A stretch of DNA of 64,000 bases from CAZPBC01 sp964584775 (lineage in GTDB: Bacteria > Chlamydiota > Chlamydiia > Chlamydiales > SLFE01), in assembly GCA_964584775.1 (NCBI GenBank), contig CAZPBC010000008.1, positions 1 to 64,000 of the forward strand, written 5' to 3'. Shown here piece after piece: positions 25,448-34,700 of the stretch. A program made the position numbers and the translations under genes. The notes under the pieces are model-generated. The model had not been told where the DNA came from. It saw only the letters and a program-made list of their open reading frames with translations, and made no database searches. The number at the start of each line of letters is the position of its first letter. The first letter of the stretch is position 1.

Positions 25448-25873
25448 ATGGCTAACCAAGGACTGCAAGACTACAAACAGGACTTTCCTCTAATGATTGA
25501 GGCAGGCTTCGTTGCTGTAAAGCAGCTGGACGAAACCTCAGCAAAGAGCCTTTTCTATGCAGCTCAGCTGCTAGATCCTGAAAGTTCTGCTCCCCAGATA
25601 GGACTGGGGTACATCGCACTCAACAAGCTGGAAGTTCCAGAAGCGACTGAAATATTCACCGAGATCACAAAAAAGGAACCCGACAACCATCTCGCACAGA
25701 TGTTTCTTGGAATCTGTTACCTACTGACCAAGACAGAGCGCGAGAAGGGTAAAGAACTCATCGAGAAGACTCGTAAGAAAACAGACGATGAGACGGTCGA
25801 GAACCTTGGAAAAGTCGCCCTTGAATGGGCTGAAAAAGACTTGAAGAATCTTAAATCACCTTTCATCAAGTAA
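25448..25873 (+). CDS. cdsG: T3SS needle chaperone CdsG
   Basis: The 141-residue protein consists of tetratricopeptide-like helices (AAQLLDPESSAPQIGLGYIA, then LAQMFLGICYLLT). It follows the needle gene, as CT667 does in C. trachomatis, and corresponds to YscG-type chaperones, which with CdsE wrap the C-terminal helix of the needle subunit in the cytoplasm. ATG 25448 was chosen as the first start in frame; there is no strong SD. Well supported by fold and neighbourhood. Confidence 0.82.
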   Translation: MANQGLQDYKQDFPLMIEAGFVAVKQLDETSAKSLFYAAQLLDPESSAPQIGLGYIALNKLEVPEATEIFTEITKKEPDNHLAQMFLGICYLLTKTEREKGKELIEKTRKKTDDETVENLGKVALEWAEKDLKNLKSPFIK

Positions 25874-25901
25874 AGGGATTTAATCATAATAAGGTGACAC
25901 T

Positions 25902-26585
25902 ATGTCAGCACACGATAAAATTGAAAGAATAGAGGCTCTAACTGAAGGAGGAAGAGTCGATGAGGTGAATGACAAGAAATCGCTTGTCAACCAGCCCATC
26001 GAAGGGAAATTCCAAGCACTGTTAGAGGAGACTCAAGCAAAAGTGGATCCGAATGCTCTGGATGGAGCAAAAGGAGGAAGACCCACTTTAGATGATGTCG
26101 CAGCAGAAGCAGCTAAGATGCAACCCTCCGTTGCCTCTCAAGCAAAAGATGTCATCGCCCTATCCAAAGAGGCCTCTCAAAAGATTGATGCGATCAAGGC
26201 TGATCTCCGGACAGAAAATCTAGAGATCAAAAAACCTGTGGCGAAGCTGATGAATCATAAGCTGACCCACGTTGAAGACTCCTTGCGTATCGCATTGTCG
26301 AAAGCAGGTGCAAACGAAGGGGACATTGCAGAAGCTCCTAAGACGGGAAACATGCCAAACCCAGCAGCGAAGTTTCTCGACCATCTCACCCACGCTCAAG
26401 ACCAACTCAACAACCTCGGTGACTACCTCGATGCAATGGTGAATGCTGAAAAAGAGCTCTCTCCTGCGAATATGCTCTCCATTCAGTTGAAGGTGAACCA
26501 CATTCAACAAGAGCTTGAATTTTTCACGAACCTCTTGAATAAATCGCTTGAATCGACAAAGGCATTAATGAACGTTCAAGTATAA
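25902..26585 (+). CDS. T3SS operon protein, CT668-like
   Basis: The 227-residue helical protein lies between cdsG and cdsN, the position of CT668 in C. trachomatis. It is polar, without signal or membrane segment. Residues about 110-225 form long amphipathic helices (KLMNHKLTHVEDSLRIALSK and FLDHLTHAQDQLNNLGDYLD), two related segments that each carry an HxLTH/HLTHA-type motif. The last helix (LEFFTNLLNKSLESTKALMN) is typical of inner-rod or secreted subunits, so an inner-rod (YscI-like) role is possible. SD AAGGTG precedes ATG 25902. Confidence 0.72.
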   Translation: MSAHDKIERIEALTEGGRVDEVNDKKSLVNQPIEGKFQALLEETQAKVDPNALDGAKGGRPTLDDVAAEAAKMQPSVASQAKDVIALSKEASQKIDAIKADLRTENLEIKKPVAKLMNHKLTHVEDSLRIALSKAGANEGDIAEAPKTGNMPNPAAKFLDHLTHAQDQLNNLGDYLDAMVNAEKELSPANMLSIQLKVNHIQQELEFFTNLLNKSLESTKALMNVQV

Positions 26586-26617
26586 AGCGAGTGAGAGCTT
26601 TATGAATGAAGCTTTGG

Positions 26618-26667
26618 AAAAAACTCTGAGTTGCTCCACGCTGGTGGGCTCGCTTGGAGTTTTTTTC
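26618..26667 (+). terminator. possible terminator or attenuator before cdsN
   Basis: AAAAAACTC (26618-26626) can pair with GAGTTTTTT (26657-26665) and ends in a run of seven T residues. The 30-base loop is long, so this is weak as a simple terminator; partial attenuation inside the operon is possible. Confidence 0.35.
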
Positions 26668-26693
26668 TTAAAGAAGACAATGAAAGGTGAAGA

Positions 26694-28007
26694 ATGGATG
26701 ATCAGCTAGAAAAGCTCATGTACGGAATCGATGAGCTTCAGCTCACAACGATTAACGGCCGTATCACAGAAATTATTGGTATGCTGATCAAGGCGATCGT
26801 TCCCACTGTGAAAATTGGGGAAGTCTGCCTCGTGAAGCGTGAGGGTGGAGAGCCACTGATGACAGAGGTCGTCGGCTTCACCCAGGAGGAGGTCCTCCTC
26901 TCTCCCCTCGGAGAGATGACAGGAATTGGCCCTTCCTCAGAGGTGATCCCCACCCGCCTTCCTCTCCACATCAAGGTCGGCCCCGGTCTTTTAGGACGTG
27001 TTCTAAACGGACTCGGTGAACCGCTTGATGAAAAGGAGAATGGTCCCCTCGAAACCGAAGAGATCTACCCTGTCATCCAACCCCCACCCGACCCCCTCAA
27101 GCGGAAACGGATTGAGGAGCCCATCTCCGTTGGAATCCGCGTCATCGACGGTGTTCTGACCACTGGACTTGGCCAACGTGTCGGTATTTTTGCAGCAGCT
27201 GGAGGAGGTAAATCGACCCTCCTTGGAATGATCGCACGGAACGCGGTCGCTGATGTCAACGTGATCAGTCTGATTGGAGAGCGGGGCCGTGAGCTGCGCG
27301 ACTTTATCGAGAAGGATTTAGGACCTGAAGGACTCGCAAGATCCGTCCTCGTCGTCTCGACCTCTGACCAGGCGTCACAACTTCGACTCAATGCTGCCTA
27401 TGTCGGTACTGCAATTGCTGAGTACTTCCGCGACCAAGGAAAGTCGGTCATTTTGATGATGGACTCGGTGACCCGTTTTGCAAGGGCGATCCGTGAGGTG
27501 GGTCTAGCCGCTGGAGAGCCTCCCGCACGTGCGGGTTACACCCCTTCTGTCTTCTCAACGCTGCCGAAATTGATGGAGCGTGCAGGTAACTCCGAGACCG
27601 GATCAATTACCGCCTTTTACACTGTCCTGGTAGCGGGAGATGACATGAACGAACCCGTAGCGGATGAGACGCGGTCCATTCTCGATGGACACTTGATCCT
27701 TTCAGCAGAGCTGGCAAGGCAGTTCCACTACCCAGCGGTGGACGTTCTCTCCTCTGCAAGTCGTGTGATGCCCTCCATTGTACCGGAAGAGCACATTCAG
27801 CTTGCAGGACAGATCCGTGAGGTCTTAGCAAACTACCGCAAGAACGAACTGTTGATTAAGATTGGAGAGTATAAACGCGGTTCAGACAAAGCGGGAGACT
27901 TTGCGATTGACTACATCGACAAGGTGAACAAGTTTTTGAAGCAGGGAATCGATGAAAAGTGTACATGGGATGAAACTTTACAGCTTTTAAAAGGACTTTT
28001 TAAATAG
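26694..28007 (+). CDS. cdsN: T3SS ATPase CdsN
   Basis: CdsN is the cytoplasmic ATPase of the export machine, related to F1-beta and FliI; it unfolds substrates and releases chaperones. The 437-residue length is standard. Walker A is GIFAAAGGGKST at about residues 164-175, the conserved SLIGERGRELRDFIE follows, Walker B is VILMMDSVTRFA (about 252-263), and the FliI/YscN signature PPARAGYTPSVFSTLPKL is intact. All catalytic motifs are present. It is followed by the stalk gene cdsO after ten bases. Confidence 0.97.
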   Translation: MDDQLEKLMYGIDELQLTTINGRITEIIGMLIKAIVPTVKIGEVCLVKREGGEPLMTEVVGFTQEEVLLSPLGEMTGIGPSSEVIPTRLPLHIKVGPGLLGRVLNGLGEPLDEKENGPLETEEIYPVIQPPPDPLKRKRIEEPISVGIRVIDGVLTTGLGQRVGIFAAAGGGKSTLLGMIARNAVADVNVISLIGERGRELRDFIEKDLGPEGLARSVLVVSTSDQASQLRLNAAYVGTAIAEYFRDQGKSVILMMDSVTRFARAIREVGLAAGEPPARAGYTPSVFSTLPKLMERAGNSETGSITAFYTVLVAGDDMNEPVADETRSILDGHLILSAELARQFHYPAVDVLSSASRVMPSIVPEEHIQLAGQIREVLANYRKNELLIKIGEYKRGSDKAGDFAIDYIDKVNKFLKQGIDEKCTWDETLQLLKGLFK

Positions 28008-28017
28008 TTAGTGCAAA

Positions 28018-28527
28018 ATGGCAGATCTAGCAGCGTCCTACCCTCTCCAGCAAGTCTTGATGATTAAAAAGCGTCGGGTAGAAGAGGCAGAGAGAAAGCT
28101 AAAAGAAAAAAGAGAAGCTCTTAAAAAAGAGCAAGAAATTTTAAAGGAGAAAGAAAAAGCACGGGATAAAGTTCTCAAACACAAAAATGAGAAGCTTGCT
28201 CAAATCCGTGCTGAGATGGACAAAAAAGAACCCACCTCCTCGCAAAAAATCCAGCAGATGAAAGACTACATTAAAGTCGTTGAGGTGAAGCTGGAGGAGG
28301 AAGAGAAAAAAGTTCAAGAACAGCAGGCACAAGTCGACCAAGCTCAGGCAGAAGTCGACCAGGCAAAAGAGGAGCTCAGGCTCAAAAACTTAGAAGTCGA
28401 TAAGCTCAACACTCACAAAGAAGAGTGGATCTTGATGATGAAAAAAGAGCTCGCTGTGATAGAAGGACGAGAAATGGATGAAATTGGTTCCATCATCTTT
28501 CAGATGCACCAAATGAAGAAAAAATAA
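28018..28527 (+). CDS. cdsO: T3SS stalk protein CdsO
   Basis: The 169-residue protein is almost entirely coiled coil (KKRRVEEAERKLKEKREALK and on through residue 130), as in YscO/FliJ stalk proteins that sit in the ATPase hexamer and exchange chaperones. It begins ten bases after cdsN. The order N-O-P-Q is the same in Chlamydia (CT669-CT672). No membrane segment or signal. Confidence 0.9.
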   Translation: MADLAASYPLQQVLMIKKRRVEEAERKLKEKREALKKEQEILKEKEKARDKVLKHKNEKLAQIRAEMDKKEPTSSQKIQQMKDYIKVVEVKLEEEEKKVQEQQAQVDQAQAEVDQAKEELRLKNLEVDKLNTHKEEWILMMKKELAVIEGREMDEIGSIIFQMHQMKKK

Positions 28528-28530
28528 AAA

Positions 28531-28549
28531 CCCTACATGGGTAGGGAGG
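28531..28549 (+). promoter_or_regulatory. small hairpin overlapping cdsP ribosome site
   Basis: CCCTAC (28531-28536), loop ATGG, GTAGGG (28541-28546). The 3' arm overlaps the SD AGGGAGGG (28543-28550) of cdsP, so folding would hide part of it. Confidence 0.45.
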
Positions 28550-28556
28550 GTAAGTG

Positions 28557-29297
28557 ATGCAAAATTTTGACCCAAAAATGTACAACAAAGAACCCCCTAA
28601 ATCTCCTCCAGGAGTGACCTCTAAGAGAGCGGTCGAGCGCGGTGAGCATATCACCGACGGGGAGACGAAGCGGAAGAAATTCAGCCTCTCTGATGAAAAG
28701 AAATCAGCAAAAGAAGATCCAAAAGAGGTGAAGAGCGAAACCTCTCCTTTTGCTCTTGTTGGAGAGAGAAAAGGCAGAGTTCAAGCGAAGGATGGAGAGC
28801 CTCAAGAAGAGGTTGTTGGAAAAGATCCCAAAGCCAAAGACCGCCCTTTTGACGCAATGGTTCCCGGACAGATCGCCGCAGCCCCCATCGATGCGGAAGC
28901 TGTCGCTCGCCCACAAAAGATCACGATGGAAGATCTGATGAAAGAGCTCATTAACAGTCTCACGATCTTAAAATCCAAGGGGCAGACAGAGACCACCGTT
29001 GAAATCCGTCACCCCCCTCTTTTCGCTGGAGCCACGCTACAACTCAAAGCCTTTGACACTGCGAAAGGAGAGTTTAACATCACTTTCTCTCAGCTTCCTC
29101 CTGATGCTAAAGCACTTATGGATCAACCAGGCGTCAGAGAATCGCTCTTACAAAACATGGCTGAGAAAGGATTCATCGTTCACATCCTTGTCGCTACAAC
29201 AGAAAAGGATCAGACCGTAGCGATGGACCAAACGGAAGAATCCAAAAAAGAGCAAGACGAAAGACACGAAGATCAACAACCCCAAGAGGATAGATAA
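28557..29297 (+). CDS. cdsP: T3SS needle-length regulator CdsP
   Basis: The position after cdsO (CT671 in Chlamydia) and the composition identify the YscP/FliK-like ruler. The 246-residue protein has a Lys/Glu/Pro-rich disordered N-terminal half and a compact C-terminal half from about residue 120 (MEDLMKELINSLTILKSKGQ, then TTVEIRHPPLFAGATLQLKAF) resembling the substrate-specificity switch domain of FliK. The ATG at 28557 is preferred over the GTG at 28554 by SD spacing. No internal duplication is visible. Confidence 0.82.
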   Translation: MQNFDPKMYNKEPPKSPPGVTSKRAVERGEHITDGETKRKKFSLSDEKKSAKEDPKEVKSETSPFALVGERKGRVQAKDGEPQEEVVGKDPKAKDRPFDAMVPGQIAAAPIDAEAVARPQKITMEDLMKELINSLTILKSKGQTETTVEIRHPPLFAGATLQLKAFDTAKGEFNITFSQLPPDAKALMDQPGVRESLLQNMAEKGFIVHILVATTEKDQTVAMDQTEESKKEQDERHEDQQPQEDR

Positions 29298-29357
29298 CTC
29301 TCCTCTCCTCGACTTTTTTGTTGTCCTTTTTCTCTATTTCTTTGAGAATTAGCTTAC

Positions 29358-30263
29358 ATGGAAACAACAGACGTCCCCTACTCCTGGCTCAAAGCCGTGG
29401 ACCCTAAAGTTGCAGAAGTCGACACGGTACCCCTTTTTGGAAAGGCACCCACCTTTCCGTGGGAAGAGTTCTCTTCCATTCTTGGGGACGCCCTCCAGAT
29501 CCAAGAGTTAAAAATCGAACCGAGCAAAGTCCTCTGGCGTAGCGAAGAAGAACTCCTCTCGGGTTTTGGGGATGATGCACACATTCAAGAGGTCACCTTA
29601 CCGGACCTTGAAGAGAGCTGCTTCCTCCTGCTTGCGGGTAGTGACTGGACCAAGATCGCTTCCTGGCTCATCCAAGAGATTCCTCCTGTCTCTCTCGATC
29701 AGTTTGATCCTGAGGTCGTCCAAGCCTTAAAGACCTTCGTCTTTACGACGGTCCTACTCAAGTTTGGCGAAATCAGCTTTGACCCCACTCTCGCCCTCCA
29801 TTTAAACAAAGAGTCGAACCTCCGCATGGAGCCCGCTCTCAGTGTGGATATTCTTGTGACAACCAACGGCACCCCCCTCACCGCCCGCCTCCTCCTCTCT
29901 AGCCGTTTCCTGGAGGGGTGGAAAAAACGCTTTGAAAACCAAAAAATGGAGATCCCTGTACAGACCGAACTTTTAAAAAAGCTCTCTGTTGTCCTCCACC
30001 TCGAAATGGCGAAAGAGCTCCTCTCCAAAGATGAACTCGATTCTCTCCAGGTAGGTGACATCCTCCTCCTCAAAGACCTCACAGTCGATCCGAGCACCTA
30101 CTCCGGAACAATTCAGATGACTTACAATGGCATTCCACGCTTCAAAGGAACCCTGAGCGATGGGGTTCTCAATGTGAACGAGTGTGTGTCCGCTTTTGAA
30201 CAGCTGACCCCTCTACAAAAACCCGCCCAACCCTCTTCAGGAGAGCAAGAGACCGATGGATGA
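29358..30263 (+). CDS. cdsQ: T3SS C-ring protein CdsQ, N-terminal part with SpoA1 domain
   Basis: CdsQ forms the cytoplasmic sorting platform. This 301-residue product carries the long N-terminal domain and one SpoA (surface presentation of antigens) domain at about residues 230-275 (SLQVGDILLLKDLTVDPSTY). The usual second SpoA domain is missing here and is encoded by the next gene in another frame. C. trachomatis CdsQ is a single protein of about 373 residues. The TGA stop overlaps the next ATG (30256-30263), which suggests translational coupling like HrcQA/HrcQB. A frameshift in the acidic linker is the alternative. Confidence 0.88.
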   Translation: METTDVPYSWLKAVDPKVAEVDTVPLFGKAPTFPWEEFSSILGDALQIQELKIEPSKVLWRSEEELLSGFGDDAHIQEVTLPDLEESCFLLLAGSDWTKIASWLIQEIPPVSLDQFDPEVVQALKTFVFTTVLLKFGEISFDPTLALHLNKESNLRMEPALSVDILVTTNGTPLTARLLLSSRFLEGWKKRFENQKMEIPVQTELLKKLSVVLHLEMAKELLSKDELDSLQVGDILLLKDLTVDPSTYSGTIQMTYNGIPRFKGTLSDGVLNVNECVSAFEQLTPLQKPAQPSSGEQETDG

Positions 30264-30762
30264 GACACCTGCAGACGACGAAAAAAAAGAACTCCAGCCC
30301 GAGTTTGACTTTGAAGAGTATGATGCTGAAGTAGAAGTGGAGGAAGAGGCCGGCGAAGTGCAGGAGGTTAAACTTCCCACCATTGAAGGCCTTGACGAGA
30401 TTGAAGATGACATTCCTGAGATGCCCGACATCCCTGAGGGATCCACGATCTCTCCCGCAGCAGCTGCAGCAGCTGAGGAGGCTGAGTCTGTGGAAGCTCC
30501 GGCAGAGGAAACAGCAACAGGAGCAGCTCCTCTCGATGCTCCAGCCACACCAGGAGAGCTACAAGTCACTCTCGTTGTCGAAGCTGGACGCGTCCATGTC
30601 CCTCTAGACCAGCTCCTTCAGATGAGCGAAGGAAACACTTTAGACTTGGATGTCCACCCCGAAAAGGGTGTTGACCTAGTCGTAGACGGACAGTGTGTTG
30701 GTCGAGGCGAGCTCGTCAAAATCGGTGACCACCTGGGAGTCCGGATCCTAGATATGGGCTAA
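30256..30762 (+). CDS. T3SS C-ring protein CdsQ, C-terminal part with SpoA2 domain
   Basis: The 168-residue product starts inside the end of the preceding gene. Residues 1-90 are a Glu/Asp/Ala-rich linker. Residues about 95-165 are a classical SpoA2 domain (VVEAGRVHVPLDQLLQMSEG, then LVVDGQCVGRGELVKIGDHL and GVRI). It corresponds to HrcQB or to the short internally translated YscQ-C, which forms dimers that bind full-length YscQ. Here the two SpoA domains would be made as separate chains unless ribosomes shift frame. Confidence 0.85.
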   Translation: MDETPADDEKKELQPEFDFEEYDAEVEVEEEAGEVQEVKLPTIEGLDEIEDDIPEMPDIPEGSTISPAAAAAAEEAESVEAPAEETATGAAPLDAPATPGELQVTLVVEAGRVHVPLDQLLQMSEGNTLDLDVHPEKGVDLVVDGQCVGRGELVKIGDHLGVRILDMG

Positions 30763-30768
30763 TCCAAT

Positions 30769-31611
30769 ATGGCCGACGAAGACTTTCACACCCGAGCAAC
30801 ACAGCCAGGCGGCTTCGATAAATCCCCCACCAGCGCCCCATCTGATCACCCAAAAGAGATCGCAGGCTTTGAGATCCTAGAGCATTTAGACACTGGAGGG
30901 ATGAGCCATATCTACCGCGCAAAACACCCTCAAATCGAGGAAGAAATTGTTGTTAAAGTCCTTGCCACGCGGTTTTTGAAAAATGATGAGGTGGTGGGGC
31001 GTTTTCTGAAAGAAGCGAGCATCATCGCCCTTGCAGACCACCCCAACATTGTCAAACTCTACCGTTGGGGCCAATGGGAAGGAGGCCTCTACATCGCCAT
31101 GGAAGCGATCGAAGGAACCTCGCTCCACTCGCTGATCGAAAGCGGCCAGATCCGCTATCCTCAATGCTTAAAGCTGGTTCTTGAAACAGCCTATGCGCTT
31201 TGCCATCTACATACCCACTCTATCATCCACCGTGACCTAAAACTGGAAAATATCCTCGTGACGAAAGAAGGCCAAGTCAAAGTGATTGATTTTGGAGTTT
31301 CTCAACTTCTAAGAGAGCAAAAAGCCTCTTCGAAGAGAGGAAAGCAAATTATTGGAACCCCCATCTACATGAGCCCGGAGCAGTACGAAACCCCCGACCT
31401 CGTCTCCTACCCCTCCGACATCTACTCTCTTGGGATCGTCGCCTACGAAATGATCACTGGAAAAGTGCTCAAAGGACCCTTAGACCTCCATCAAGTTCCA
31501 GAAGCCTTACGCCCTATTCTCTCACGCTGCTTGAAGCGCCTTCCCGAAGAGCGTTACCAAGATGTTGTCGACTTCATTGCGGACCTTTCTGAAGTTGTAA
31601 ACCAACTTTAA
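30769..31611 (+). CDS. pkn5: serine/threonine protein kinase Pkn5
   Basis: A kinase of the T3SS operon, positioned as CT673 between cdsQ and cdsC. The 280 residues cover one catalytic domain: glycine-rich loop HLDTGGMSHIYRA, VVKVLA lysine, catalytic HRDLKLEN (about residue 155), VIDFG (about 173), GTPIYMSPEQ activation segment. All key residues are present, so it should be active. There is no membrane segment. Chlamydial Pkn5 is reported as T3SS-exported, but the FHA domains of CdsD are also possible readers of its products. Confidence 0.92.
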   Translation: MADEDFHTRATQPGGFDKSPTSAPSDHPKEIAGFEILEHLDTGGMSHIYRAKHPQIEEEIVVKVLATRFLKNDEVVGRFLKEASIIALADHPNIVKLYRWGQWEGGLYIAMEAIEGTSLHSLIESGQIRYPQCLKLVLETAYALCHLHTHSIIHRDLKLENILVTKEGQVKVIDFGVSQLLREQKASSKRGKQIIGTPIYMSPEQYETPDLVSYPSDIYSLGIVAYEMITGKVLKGPLDLHQVPEALRPILSRCLKRLPEERYQDVVDFIADLSEVVNQL

Positions 31612-31712
31612 GTCGTCTCCAGGGAATATATCCTTAAAAGAGAAGAAAAAAGGTGAAAAAATATCCCTTTATCTGAGAACATTCGGATTTAATTACTTAC
31701 CGTCGAAACGAT

Positions 31713-34700
31713 ATGATCCGAAGACCGACACTCTCGAGACTAGGCCTCTACAGCACCATCACGCTCATTGGAGTGAGTATCCTTGCCCTCTCCTCGCAGA
31801 GTTTCGCTATCCCCCCCAAACCTGGGTTCAATTCCAGACTCAATGAGGTTGCCGATACCCCCAATCTCCCCGAGGAAAATCTCAAAGCCTGGGAGAAACA
31901 ACTTCATGACGAAGCTGAGGAGAACATCCAAAGCCTCGACAGCGATCTAGAACCCCTAGATGAGGAAGATTTAGAGGATGAAGACCCGCAAATGCTCCTC
32001 CCTGAAGATGAGGATCTTGAACCTGAGATCGACGATGATGTTTTTAGTACGCCTGACCTTCAAAAGACGCCCGCCTTCATCGCCTGGACAAAAAGAGACC
32101 TCTCAGCCCAAGAACTAGACCTCAATGAACGCACTCTCACTCATATCCAGCTAAAGGAAAAAGCGGCAGCCCTCACTCAAGAGGTCTACACACTTCGAAG
32201 TCAACCTGCACGCGGTCATGCTGAGCAGCGTGGCCAGGCTTCACAGGCAGCCATCGCACGAAAAAGAGAGGCGTCCCTTCCCTTCCAACCTTCTCAACTC
32301 GATAAAGAGCTCCTCACCCACCTGCTTGAGGGTGCTGAGGCTAAAAAAATAGAAAAGTGGACCTCCTCTGAAAATATGATTGTCGGCCTTCCCGCAGCAG
32401 GAGAGGAAATCGCAACACTTGACCTCCCCCTACCCGCCGAAGATCCGAACCCAGAGCTCGACACGCTTGAAACCGAGCCTGTTCCTGAGAGAGCCGCTCC
32501 CATCCCACTTGAAGGCAGCGACCCCAACCTACTTCCCTCTATCCAGGGAGATGAGACGATCGAAGAGGATCCCCCTCTTCTCGCTTTCCATGAACCAACA
32601 GATGAGCAGGACTCCTCCCTCCTTTCACAAAGGGTGAGCCCCGACGCTCCTGGATCCCCCAAATATAACTTCTACAGCGGTGAAAGCCAAACTCAAGGCG
32701 CTTTTGACGACGACAACAGCGATGAAGAGAAAGACCAAGAGACCTTCATCCCTACCCGTCAACCCAGACAGCAAACCGTTCCCGCTCCTACTGAGCAACC
32801 GGTTCAATACACTCCTGAACCTGAGCCACAGCCCATCCAACTCGACTACGAGTACATCAAAGAGCGTGGCGGAAAAGGAAGCATCATCCTTCCCACAGAA
32901 GCTGAGTTCAAAGAAGAGGTTCAACAAAAGGGAGACCCCCTCAACCTCTTCCCTCCTGAAAGAGAACAGCCCGCACCTGAACCTGAAGAGCCCGCCGATG
33001 TTCCCCTCCTCCCTGAAGGAGGTTTTCAGCAGCCTCAAGCCGCTGAGAAGGCCACAAAGGAGCAGTCCCAAGAGGATCAGTCCCCAGAAGAGCAGCCCGC
33101 TAAAGAGGAATCAGCAAGGAAGCAAAAATGGGAGAAAAAGACCCCCTCACAACCTGCCACAGGTGTCACAAGCCCCCTTCCCCAAACAGAAAAAGCCACC
33201 ACACCTGGCACCGCTTCTGACGCCACACCTGCAGACGCGCAGTCAGACTCTGGGAAAGCGACACCGACCAAGGCTCCATCCCCCTCATCAGGCGGTCAGA
33301 GTGGAGAAACTCCGGTGAGTGAAGAGGCGCGAAAAGAAGAAGCTGAAGAGGGAGAAGCACCGACCTACTTTGTGAAGTTCAACAATGTCACGATGTCCGA
33401 GTACATCCGCTATGTGAGTATGTTCACAGGGAAAAACTTTATCTTTGACCCCGAAGATCTCGACTTCAAAGTCACCATCGTCTCGAATGAGCCAACCACA
33501 GTTCAAAACATCATGGCCGCCACCTTGCAGATGCTACGCATCCGCGGTCTCTCGATGTCGGAGATGGGAAACAACATCATCATCTTTAGAGAAGTGGGAA
33601 TCAATAGCCCAGCCACCGTCGTCGGTAGCGGAAAAGAGCCCCCTAAAGACACCGATATCATCACTCAAGTTTACAGCCTCACGAACGCAGACCCTGCAAC
33701 GCTCGCTAACATCATCCGCCCGATGCTTTCAGAAAGTGCGATCGTCGAAGCCGTTCCTCAAAGCCGCCACCTGATTGTCACAGGCTTGACTGCCAACGTG
33801 AACCGCATCACGAAACTGATTGAGAATATCGACTCCCCTGAAACAAGCCTCGAAGTCGGTGAGTACACCGCCCGTGCCATCACGATTTCTCAAGCCATTG
33901 AAGTTGCCGAAGAGCTCCTGCTTCCCATTGTAGGTGACCGCCCCTTTGTCATTACATCGCTTCCGGCGAAAAACACCGCTTACGTCGTTTCCACTCCGAT
34001 CATCGTCGCACAAGCTCTCGCTCTCCTGAAGCAGATCGATGTCGGAACGGACATTCCAGATCTCGAGAACTTAACCGAAGAAGAGCGCCGCCGCCGAGAA
34101 CAGGAACGTCTAGAGAGCCTCGAGAGAAGTCAAAGACTCGATCAGGCGAGTGGAAAATGGAAACCAGAGAGCGTCCTTGGTACGGTTCGTGGAACAAAAT
34201 TCTACCTTCATAAGCTCCAGTACCGCAAAGGGGACCAGATCCAACAAGCCCTCCAAGCGGTGGCTCAAAGCCTTCAACAAGTCCAAATTGAAGAGGAAGA
34301 GGTCGATCTGATCGCAACGATCAACAGTGTCCAGTGGATCGAATCGTCGAACTCTCTCGTCTTTACAGGAACTCCTGGAACCCTTCAGCTCGTGAAAGAG
34401 CTTGTCGATGAAATCGACACGGCCCTCCCTCAGGTTCTCATTGAAGTGTTGATCCTTGAAGCCACCCTCGATGACACACTCACCTTTGGTGTCGACTGGG
34501 GAACCCGCTTTGGAGGTCCTGACGCTGCCGGAGCACAAGCCTTCCTCGCGACAAACTCTCCTCTAAACCAGGCCCTCGACTCTACCGTCCCCACCAACTT
34601 CGGACCAGACGCTTCTGGGCTCGCTAGAGCAGCAGGATTCAACCTCGGTGTCATTGGACGAACTGTCACCAAGAGCGGATGTAACTTCGGCTCTGTCGCA

